Source: Styela clava (lineage: Eukaryota > Chordata > Ascidiacea > Stolidobranchia > Styelidae). Taken from it: 64,000 nt of DNA. Of the stretch, positions 33,433-45,000 are shown piece by piece. Made by a program: the position numbers and the translations under genes. Every line of letters starts with the position of its first letter. The stretch's first letter is position 1. Location of the stretch: assembly GCF_964204865.1 (NCBI RefSeq), contig NC_135258.1:7803001-7867000 (forward strand). Reading direction: 5' to 3'. Under the pieces are notes generated by a model. The model was not told the DNA's origin. It did not search any database and was given only the letters and a program-made list of their open reading frames with translations.

Positions 33433-35411
33433 ATGTCGCAAGATTTGGGTGAGTATCTATTTATCTATATTGTTTGTGTCCGTTTAGTGATCATTATTGA
33501 ACCACAATGTAGTATTTGCGTGAGAGAGGTGAATAAATCATGCAAGTAGAAAAGTATTACATATTAGGTATTACTAAATACGGGATTAGTTTTTTTTTTC
33601 TCACAAATTTTATTTTAGAAAAATTCAGTTAGTAGAGTATTTATTTCATACGCTATAAATAATGCCTAAATATTTTATATTTAGGAGCATACAGAAGTAT
33701 TAAATGTCCTAACCATTGCATTATCTAGTATTAACATACGTACAAAGGATAATTATTTCATATGCAACACTTCAGGTTAACGGCACTCTGTCAAGCCAGA
33801 AAGCTTGTTATAAAAAATTATCGAGGAGAACATTAAACTAGTGAGACGCTGCACACCCCGCGATGTTTTTCACATCCTAGTTTAAATTAACTTCACATAT
33901 AACCATATCGCGGATGAATGGCTGAATCAAAAAAGGATTACCCATTCTGTAAAAGTTCGGTAATTGGAATGGAGCCCGATAACTTTGAAGGCACTGCCAA
34001 CATAATCTAGCGCGATATGCCATATTCACAAGTTACAATGACTCTGATTTACAAGTTTTTGATTTTCATATTGTGCGAAATCATGTAGGTTATGATGGGA
34101 AAACTTTGATAAGGTCTGCACAGCTTTCAATGAACAGCAAGGGTTACTTACCATTTGTATGATTTTATAAGAACTATTTGATTGCGTCCACATGAATATG
34201 ACTCGCCTTGGTTATTACGGTGTTACATAACGATTTATCATATGTGCCATATCAAGCAGAGAGTATTAAAATATTCCAAGATTTATTGTTTACATAGGTG
34301 TAAAACGTTACTAATATCAGCTGGTTTTATACAAATACAAGTCCTAACAAAATAAACAGAATTCACAGGATTTGGTTGAAATTCAGATGAAAGCACATAA
34401 CATTGCTATGAGCCTAAATTTCTGAACAATAATTTTCTGGAGTGCGATTGTATGCGAGCCTCGGCATCCGATGTAAAATTCGAATCAATCACATTGTATT
34501 TTATTGGATTTCCATTTCATTAGAATGGCATCGAAGTCACATTACCACCCCAAATTATTCACCGAATTTGTATACCGGTAATTAGAAACTTCCTAAGAAA
34601 CTGGTGTTTGGACCGCAGAAAGAGCATTTTTCAGCTCGAACCACGTCAACAAAAATAAAGCGCTTGCTGCAATGATACAAAAACGCGCATGGCGCTGATT
34701 GTTTAATCAGTGTTGTCCTCTGTGCAATAAATATTAATGTCATTATTCAGGTAGTTAAATATTATAGGTGCAAATTTCGATATTCACAAGCATAAACCGA
34801 TATATTGCCCTTAGCGCGTTACGTTGCGTCGTATGGTACAAGTGTTAGTAATACGCTTGTCATCACCCTTTGATTTGTCTTGTGTGGGTTCGAATCCTGT
34901 GAGGCTTAACAATGTCCGAAATCATTGCTGGACTCTTCATCACGTAGTAGGGTGGTTCACGTAACCGCTGGCGTGTTAATGCTTTTTCTGCCATCGTGTC
35001 AATCTTGTTAAGCGTTAGTGTTTCACTCTCAGTTGAGAGCTCGAGGCTTTCAGACAACTTGAAGAATAATTTCCCACTTTTTTTTAAGATTTGAGCAAGT
35101 TTGTGTGCGACATTGCGGAATTTACAGCCGACTTAGTAGATGATGGAAAAATCGAGGATGCTTACGAATATCTAGATCATCACACGCGAACAGATCAGAT
35201 CTTTGGAAACATGAATAAAGTCATCAATATCATTGTATCGCTCCTGCCTGCTTCAAACCCTAAAATACAGATTTGTGCCGTTTATATGGCAGTGAAGTTT
35301 GGTGTGAAGGATGCTGGGACGGCTCTCAATATGATCTGTAAAATAACGGCTCTAATTCCCGACTCAGAACGTCGCAATTGGTCAATCTTCCAACAAAAAC
35401 TTCGATGTTAG
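33433..35411 (+). CDS. Unrecognised 112-residue protein, two exons
   Basis: Exon 1 is only 16 nt, 33433-33448 (MSQDL plus one base), followed by a GTGAGT donor. Exon 2 is 35089-35411, after a (T)n AAG acceptor, and ends in TAG. The join restores a codon and keeps the frame (DLDLSKFVCDIAEF). The protein is acidic near the start (LVDDGKIEDAYEYLDHHTR), then mixed helical (NKVINIIVSLL, QICAVYMAVKFG), and ends SIFQQKLRC. It looks like a compact all-helical protein, but I cannot name a family. The coding-like composition of exon 2 is convincing; the tiny first exon is the weaker part, and a different first exon is possible. A SINE lies in the intron. AATAAA is at 35645-35650. It is convergent with the PX-SH3-SH2 gene, 669 bp away. 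Confidence 0.5.
34800..35050 (+). repeat. tRNA-derived SINE, copy 1
   Basis: A pol III B box (GGTTCGAATCC, 34890-34900) with a tRNA-like head, followed by a shared body containing GTAGGGTGGTTCACGTAAC. It matches the copy at 39680-39930 and lies in the intron of the 112-residue protein gene. Confidence 0.75.
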
Positions 35412-35659
35412 AATCTATGACATAAAGGCTGATGTGCTTTTCAGGTTTCTTCATTCATTTTTGTGCAAGATGAGCGTAATTGCTGATTGACTGTCTTGCT
35501 TCAAGTAAACTTAATTTAAACCAAAATATTTTGGGTGTATTTAACTTAGCTGTATTTGTTACCGTGTTGTTATATTGAAATATTGGATTCATTTCTACTG
35601 TCTGTTTTGTACAAAATATACGGATAGAGAATGAATTTTAAAATAATAAAAATGCTGAA

Positions 35660-35806
35660 TGACATTTATTTTAAGCGATTTAGAATAGGTAAATTCACTC
35701 TTGCTACAGCATCCTCGTATTATATGGTTACGAATATTCCAGCAAAAAAGAATAGAAGAAGGATGAGTAGTTTGTTCTGCAGAAACCAAATCAATAGCAC
35801 AGGTTG
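35660..35806. repeat. Dispersed repeat shared with 45425-45565
   Basis: ACAGCATCCTCGTATTATAT, GGTTACG and GCAGAAACCAAATCAATAGC recur in the same order at 45425-45565. Nature unknown; it lies just beyond the polyadenylation signal of the plus-strand gene. Confidence 0.65.
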
Positions 35807-35999
35807 ATAATTATTTTATTGACGTTCAATAGCAATTAAATTCATCCAAAACGTACGAGCAGTTCAGAAGTATAAAAACAGACACGATTCGAAATAACGA
35901 TAATGTAAATCAAATATCGGCGTCCAACGTTCATGATATACATGCAATGAAGTAAAAGATGTGCGGATATAAAATAGATAGGTTAAGAAAGGGTGTGAG

Positions 36000-36045
36000 T
36001 GAGAGAGCGAGAGATAGATCGAAGGAGAGAGAGAGAGTGAAAGTA
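36000..36045. repeat. (GA)n microsatellite
   Basis: Interrupted GAGA-rich tract in the 3' flank of the PX-SH3-SH2 gene. Confidence 0.8.
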
Positions 36046-36079
36046 TATCTAGTTACTTTAGTTTGAAACAACTTCGCAT

Positions 36080-39000
36080 TTAACAGATAGCATAAAGTTC
36101 TTGTGGAGTATCAACGAGTTTCACTTTTCGTTCTTCCTCTCCGATTAACATTGGATTCTGTTGATAATATTCAACTAAATCTGGCAACCGAGAAAAACAA
36201 GGTTCTGAATCTTTGTAAACGCCGAGAGCATACTTTTGATCTGCGCGAAATCTAATGTGAAAATTCCAAACTATTCCTTGATGAAATAGTGTAAGCGAAT
36301 AAGGCTTTCCTTGAGTAGCTCCACGTTGGCTTGGCCGTATAATGAAATATCCTTCCTATAAAGTCGAAGATAGGTCGATTTAATTAGTAAATTAAAAAAA
36401 ATACAACAAGAATAATTCAATATCATTGTTTCTAAATGAAGTTAGAATAGTGTTTTATGTGTTTGTGTAGTTTTCTCATTGAATACACTATCACCTAAAT
36501 CGAAAATTCAATTTAATTTTAGTAATTAAAACGTGCTGAACAACTCAAAATATCTTTTGAACAGTTGAACAGTTCTGAGATGTAAAGCACTTGTCTTTCC
36601 TAATAAGAGATTACAAACAATGTATTTTTTGAAATGTTTCAAACTTGTAGTATTAGCTTAATCATTTTGTAGAAGTATTTTTACTGATGTTACAAATGAA
36701 ACAAAAGTCATATTTCATAATGTCTTGTGAATGCAATGGCTTTATATTATATGAAAAATGGAATTTCAATAATCGACAAAAAAACAAAAAAACTGTAATT
36801 GACCTGTCCTTCGCAAACCAGCGCACCTTCCGCTTCCTGTCTTGATACATCTCTGTACCAGTCGTAGACACTCAGATCTATTTCTAAACAAAAGAAAACG
36901 AACAAATAGGTATCATTCGATAAAGTGACAATGGGTGATCTGAGCCTCGTCAACCTGATCGCATAGTGAACCATACTTCACTTTTTATGTCCATCCGGTT
37001 GGAAAAAACAAAACTAATTCACTACAGACTAGACCACGAGTGTTATGCCTGTAGTCATTGAAGATTGATCTTTTTTCTTACAATCTAGAGTACGCAGTTG
37101 AAGATTACATATGCCGCCATCGCGGGTGAGAGTTTTCTCGCCGACGATGACAGTGAATCTATAGAAGTTGTGGGCAAGGTGTTCGAACCAAAAATTTTGC
37201 CCACCTAGACTGGCAGGCCATGTCAGTTTGAAGAAAAAAGTTACATTTTATGAACAATATTTACAGTGTTACAAAGTAAAGGTGGAAAACAATATGCCTC
37301 GTGCCCAAACTAAATTTAACCGCAATCGTAACAAACTCCTTGAGCTATTTTTAGCTAAACATCAAAATTTGATTTCAGTTTGGTTGTGGCAGCATCAGGT
37401 GGGCAAGATTGAATTACCCAACGGACCGGATTTGACCCGCGGGCCATGCTTTGCCCAAGTCTAATCTATAGTAATACATCACGCTAAATTTAAAATATAA
37501 GGAAGTATCTATAACTGTAGTATAAGAACTTGCAACTGTCACGGATGTCCGTGTTTGTGTTGTGTTAATATCTTTTCATATTTCTCTGTATGCTATTTCC
37601 CAGATCCTTGATTTAGGCCGGGTCTCGACTCCAACCACCCCCTAGTGGTGAGATAAAATGGTTTTCGTTCTCTTCTCGTCGGGAAAGGCAGGACGTTGAC
37701 TGCTATTGTGTTGTGTTTGCTCATTATTGTTGTGATAAGCGTTTAAATGTAGAGCTCTACGATAAACAACCAATCCGAAATCTTTGAGTCTTTTGACCTA
37801 TTTACACACAGTAGCAAAACCTAAACTGTGACACAATCCACCATAATATCGCAATGATTGTTATGAGCATGTAGTCGGTTTTCAATTGTTGTAACCTGCA
37901 TTGCGCTGATGATAGCCACACATTATAGTAATCGAATATATAGACATACTTTATTATTTCACACAATATCAGTAATTTACCATAGTAGATACAATACCAG
38001 GTAGATTGCTCTCTAATCCGGGTGAAAGACTTTTTGCGATAGCGACAATCGCGAACGTAGAAAGTTATTTTAAAGTTACCAAATTACGGTACTCACAACT
38101 ACTTTTCTACTAACTTTTTGGTTCTGGCAACGGACTATTTCTCGGTGACGTAGGTTTTGGTGGTAGAGGCGATTCTTTTCTTTTCCATTCTGCTTTGCTA
38201 TCAGACCACATATATGCAATGAAATAAAAAAAGTTACTAAAATTATATAACGGGTATAGAGACGTTTGGGTGCTCCAGAAGTATGCGCACCAAGATGTCG
38301 CACAACCTGAACCTAACCGGTACACACACACACATACTATGTTAAGGTTGTGCGTCATCTTTGTGCGCATACTTCTGGAGGTCCGAAGTTTGCCATGTCG
38401 GCAGTTTAGTATATATACCTGTGAAAGTATACCTATCTATTTATACCAAAAGTTCCAAGCTGGGGTACATTTACCACCAGAAGTACATTTTTACTTTTCA
38501 ATGGGTGTACATTAGATAGAGGACAAGGGAATTCGTTCCAATGTTTCTAATCGATCTCAAATATTTTTTTTCACCTGATATTAATGATTTGGAAAACCGA
38601 GTTTAAGAACTCCCTATAGGAAGTTAAATTTTTAACCCAATAGACGCTATTAACACAATTACAGTATCTACCGTTACCTAGTTTTTCAATTTACATGACT
38701 TTTATTTTCAATTTACATGACTCCGATTACAGTACGTAAGACAAAACAGCTGATTTGGAGGTACACAAGTAAATTTATAAATTGTCCCAAGGGTGCCGAT
38801 GAACAGAAAGTATAGGAAACCCTGGCTTATAACATCTTTGCTCATAGTAAACCAAACATTAATAATTAAACATTAATAACATATTCAGTTGAACTATATG
38901 CCCACTGATTAATTGGTAATTAATAAGTTTTTGTTGTAACTTACCTAAAGACTTCGCTCACAACGTCTTCAAACTTTGTAAGAGGGATAAGTTTTCCGTT

Positions 39001-42000
39001 AGGTTTTGTGGTTGATTTCTGACTGCTTCCAATTTTTGAGCCGTTTCCTGCTTTTGGCGCGGGAGGTCTCGGTGGCCGAGGCTTAGGGCTTTGTTCTGGT
39101 GTTTTCTGAATGAGATAAGTTTCAGGAACCCAGCCTCGTTTGTCTCCGATTCTACCGTAACACCAACCAGCTGAAGATTTCTGCGTTACCTGTATATAGT
39201 ATTTTAATTTAACGATGTTCACCATTAACTTTTATGCCATTATGTCACCATATGTATATTCATGTCGACGATACATAAAGAACAATCGGTATTAGTCGAC
39301 AAACTACATCGTTTTGCTAACACCTGTTGTGCTTTAAATATCATCGACTTTCATTTTTACACAATATTCTATATGTTAAATTACAGCTCCACTAGGCTGG
39401 ATGTAAGAAATGGATGTAGGCCCTTTTGAAACACTATCTTTTCCGATGTTAAAAATAACGTAATTATTTCCTGCTCTGATTAAAAAAAGCGTTGCTCTCT
39501 AATTTGAGGATTCAATAAATTATAACTGAAAATTAATTCACAATTGCACATTTTTCACAGGGTTGCAAACATAGGCAACAAAGCCTCTCAAAAAAGATAC
39601 TCCGTCAATGACAAATGGCCAGCAAAAAAGACCTCATTCCATGTGTCTTGTATAAAAACAAGCTGTATAGACAATAGCTTGAGCGATGGCTGATACTTCT
39701 GATTATCCCGCGTGGGTTTGCAGGTTCGAATCCCATGCGAGGATAGTTATGTGCGAAAGGATTGTTGTACTCTTCGACACCGTAGGGCGGTGGTTCACGT
39801 AACCCGTGGTCGTTTACGGCTTCCTCCACTACCGAGTCCATGCTTCCGAAAACAAATACCCAACGTGGAATGTAACCGGACTAGATGCCATGGTTCGCCA
39901 TATTATTAAGACGTCTTATCGCCCAGACCCCCAGGATAAATATGTAAATCCCATCCTATCGCTGAGCATGTCATTTATTCTTACATAAACTGTTTGTTCT
40001 TTATCAAAACTGATCCCATCTGGAATTGTTGAATCAAACGATGCGATTGTTTTATAAATTCCAGCAAATTCTTCTTCATCATCTTCTTCTATTATAGATT
40101 CTTGTTTTATCATCTTTGCGGTAAAATCGTTCTGTGAAATGGAAAATCGAAAATAAAAAAGAATCGTTGGTTTAGCGAAGGTATCGTTGATCTAAATATT
40201 AAAGCGTTCAGTTTAGAGACCAGCTCACGTGATAAATTGTCGTGTAATGTATGCCGACCAAGAAGATAACTATCTTTGAATCGAAGGTTCTGTGAATCTA
40301 GTTATTAGATGCCTGGTTTAAAACGTTATTGATTAAAATCTTGAGATGGGTATCGAAATAAAAAGGTATGTTCAAAATGTGCTAATGCTTGAGAAGAACT
40401 TTGGCAAAGGCAATGAAGCATATCCATATATACAGCTGTATGTATATTTCGGTTGTCAATGCAATTATCTTTCTAACCCTGCCAATATCTGAGTGGCTCT
40501 AAGTCGTTCGAGTCGCATTTCGATCTGCCCGCTTATGTCTTAAAAACAGAATGTATTCAGAGTAACAGCCAACTTGGAACTATGAAAAAGGTGTTTAGAT
40601 AAAGGTGACCGTACATTTGAACCCATGTACATTTGAACCTATGCGTATATCCACGGGTTCAATCTATATGCGGGTGCTAAATCCCATGGGTTAGGGTTAG
40701 TATGGGTTTAACTATCCGTGAAACAAAAAAAAATCCATAGGTGCAATAGCATACAGGTGCAATTGTCATGGGTTCAAATGTACGTGGCTTCAAATGTAAT
40801 GGAACCTTAGATAAATATCCCATAATAGCATGTTATTACCAGTGATGGGTATTGAAACTAAAAAAAGGTTCTCTTCTGTCACTCACTGACAACGTGTTTT
40901 CTCGTTTCAGAAAATATATCACTACGTAAGCTACATTAACATGACTTGACTTTACATGAATGCAATACATGACTTTGGCAACGTCAAATTTAACAATTGG
41001 TACTAGGTAAAGGCTTCGATGCGCGTAACCTATATACTGTGGTCATCAAACATCTAGAACGAAAAACAAGAACTGGTTCGCTGATTACCACGACATGCCA
41101 AGGGCTGATTTGCGTCTTTGAATGCACCACTGTATTACCTGCACTCTTGCTGCGGCTGCTTGTGTCAGCGTTCTCCTGACTGTTTGTCTTTTTGGAGGAG
41201 GTTTTTTCGCTTTCTCGATGCTTTTTCGCCACTTAGCTTTTGCATCAAAACCTAAAAACAAACACATTCTTTTAATAGCAATTTCAGAGCTGTATTTGGA
41301 TTTTAAAAATATTCAGTATAAGTGATATAGTACATGGAGAAACAGGTAAGAATTAAAATTAAGAGACATTCGCTTAAATCAAACATTCCCAACTGGAGAG
41401 GAATTCCTTCCCATGGCGACGTTAGGTTATATCGGCATGATAGTACTGAATTATTGTGTACTCGGTGTAGCTTTATGAACACATTTATGAACACATTATA
41501 GTCTATACAAAAGTTAGAGTGCTAACTGCTACTTGAGCATACCATCAGCTAGAAATTGTTTAAAAGTTAAACAAAAAACGGAAACAGAGCATTTTAGATA
41601 TTGAGGGAGAAATAAAGAAATCCCATTCAGGCGGGGGAAGGAATATATAGAAGAGTGTTGGGCACCACAGATTTGAATTGTGATGTTTACCTGGTCTCAC
41701 ACGAGTAGGTGTATATTTCGTTGTTGTTGTTGCATTGGATTTTTCAAGATATGTTGCTGGAACCCATCCCTCTGCATCGTCCCGCCTGATATTTATAATT
41801 TCATTAAAAAACTGCATTTAATCTTAAATTATAAATCACCAATCAATATAAAAAAAACGAAGCACTTGTTCGCAATGATTTGAGTATGAGAGCAATTTAT
41901 TGTTGCCAAATGGGACGTTAAATTACGCTTTCAATGCAAATAAGAATCGTACTATGGTAAAATAGATTGGACAATCAGGGAAGGTGAAATTTGGACGACG

Positions 42001-45000
42001 AAGTTTTAGCCAAATAGTGTATATATATACAGTATATATATTAAATATATACACAGGGTGGTCGCCAGAAAAACAGAAAATTTTTATGTTTTTAGGAACA
42101 ACTTTAACAAAGTTTTTTGAGGGCATATGTTATATTACACTCGTAAATAAAAGTTGTCTTTGCACTTTCTAGCAGTGTCCTAATAGAAGTCCAAGCTCGT
42201 GTAGCGTTTCGAAGGTGAACTTGTCGGTTATCGTTACAAGCTTTTCCTAAGCTCGTTTTCAAATCATCATTTGTAAAAATGAATAGCTATTTGACAAATT
42301 TCCTGTTGATCTAGCGACAACCCTGTATATTTCTTGAAGTTAATCAGTCCAAACTAAAAATTAAACAACACACCATACCTCGCATACCACCATCCTTCTA
42401 AATTTTTCTCTAGAACCTCAACGACGTCACTATAGTTAAAACTCATTTCATCAGAACTACTTGCTTTGAAATCTGTGATGGCTTCATACATCTCACCTGG
42501 TGAGACAACACTGAGTGTAAGCAATTAAAAAAATTCCTACACATTTTTATGCGATGTTAAAACTTTTGAGGAGTTATCAGTAAACAGTTACATTTATTTA
42601 TAGAATTATATAAGATAAGTTACCATGTTTGGTAATTTTTTAAATATAACTTGCGTTGCATGTTAGTCACAAAAGTAATTCTGATATTGTTATTCTCACC
42701 TGATCCTGGTTTCAATCTCTTGCTTGATTGAACCGCCGTCTCTCCGTATAATGATTCCAGATAAACTCCAGGAACCCAACCGCTCATGCCTTCCTCGTTT
42801 GCTGCTAACCACCATCCTGTGAAAATAAAAAAAGGATTTTGTTGTTAATAGAAGGGACAAAGGTCTCGAATAACCTACGATAAATGCAACAAATTGTGGG
42901 AAGTTGTGGCAACGCTTTCTTCGAGATTTAACGCTATTATAGCGTATTGATTTTACAGTTGTTGTGTTTCTGTCTAGTTTTAATGTTACTTTATGTTTAC
43001 TACTTCAGCGCAACTACATTTCATTGAAATCTGAAATACATCGTATCCCACAATACCAATATGTAGGTATTTAAAACTTGAAGCTTCTAACTTGCATTAG
43101 CTCGGCTGGAGTCGGGATCGCAAATAACAAGACGATCATCATGACGATCATCATGACGATCTCATACGACTACATCCTTGAATATAAAGAATTAAAAAAA
43201 TCGGATTTATTTCACCTATTGTGCTTTATGTTGGAATATAGCTTATCATTGTACATAAGGACCTCATAGGACCTCACATATATATCTTACAGACTATCAC
43301 GGGAAATTTAATCCTCACCATTTTCGTGTTTTTCCACAACTTCGACAACTTGTCCTTCTTTCAAGCTTAGTTCTTTCTTGTTTTCTTTTGTGTATTCAGC
43401 GATTGCAATATATTTGTCAAAAGTTACAGGTCCGGTGATTTCATTTGCTGTCTTCACGCCTGAGATATAAAACCAATATATATTATATATACAACAACAA
43501 CACGATAAACTACGGATGGATGAACCTCTATGGATCAGGCATCATTCTGTTAATATAATCCAGAACCGAAAATTGAATGGAAATATTAAATTAGTTCACA
43601 CTAAGTTAACAAAGAAAAATATTTTGAAATCCGAGTAAATCAGGCATAAAATACATAAACATACCTGACTGTTTCTCTGGTGAAACACTGGAATAAAATT
43701 AATATATATGTCAACTTTCAAATATCCTAATATTTCTAGCAATCATATTATTAAATACATATATATATGTGTGACAAATCAACCTGGAGCGGTTATAGCG
43801 ATTACGAAGTGAGATATTGCAAGTTATAACCGATGGCTATATTCAGTTGGTCGTACGGGTCCTTTTGTCAGCGAAACTTTTCTTGTTTCCAGGCCTATCA
43901 GCTCGGCATGTTTTTTTTTAAGGAGACAACCTGTTGTTAGTGAGTTCGATACAAAATAGAAGCTGTTCTCAAATTTTGAATTCAATCTCTGATTATAGAT
44001 AGCTGTTGTAATGTACTGTAATAGTTTGTATAGTCAGAAAATTAAACATTGTGTTCTAACGTAATCATCACTCACCATATAACGTAGATATACAGATTTG
44101 GTAAGATTCATTCCCGCCTAATCAATGTTAAGGACACTAATCCTTTACTTATAAATGATCGCGGTTTACCTTGTTCTTCTTATAGTGGATTTGTCTTCTT
44201 CGGTTGGTGTGAAGAACTCCACTACAACTTCGCTTTCAGAAATGTGTTTGGGGAGTTTTGAAATTCCCTGTAAAAATATTTGTGATTTATTGAACACATG
44301 TGTACTTATGGATCGCTATGTTATTATGTTGTTGATCTTTTTCCTATTCTTTTTCTTCTTCTTGTCATAAAAAAATAGATTATTTTCTCTTCAAATACAG
44401 GATCAATTGCTTTGAAATTGTCAGTGGTTAAAGTGTGTTGTTGTCGCTAGAAAGTTATTACTTTTTTATTTCCAAAATTTCTGTGAACTTTTTCTCTTTG
44501 AAGTTTTGATGACGTCATCAAAAATTAAAAATTGCGCACCATGTGGCGGTTGCGCGATCACATTTTAGCGACATGGTGTTCGGCGAATTCGAGAGTTTTT
44601 TGATAAGTCAGATTACCGGTATACCGTAAAATATATGATAGCTTTTGGTTTTTGCTTTCGTGTTCATATATTTGGGCATTTCACTTTCGTTATAACCATT
44701 TTTCTACAGATTTCTAGCACTCGCAGTTGTTGTTTGGGTAATGTGTAAGCTCATACTCGCTTCCGCGTCATAATTTTTATTCGTGACGTTCGCTATCCAG
44801 AGATTATAAGTCATCGAGTTTGCTTAAATATTACAGATACGCACTGGCCAAGTCAAAGCTTGGAAAAGTTCAAATGATTTCATCAAAGAACATCATATGT
44901 TACCAGGTTTCAAATCATCAATTCCACTATTAAGAATCGCTACCCACACACTCAAGTACAGCAATTAAGATGAATCACCACGAGATTACCATCTATTGTA

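Noticed and set aside
39605..39841. 78-residue minus-strand frame
   Set aside because: Lies entirely in a tRNA-derived SINE.
44155..44370. Plus-strand frame with a hydrophobic, signal-like start
   Set aside because: Antisense of PX-SH3-SH2 exon 4 followed by a MITE; the sense exon has PX-domain motifs and correct phases.
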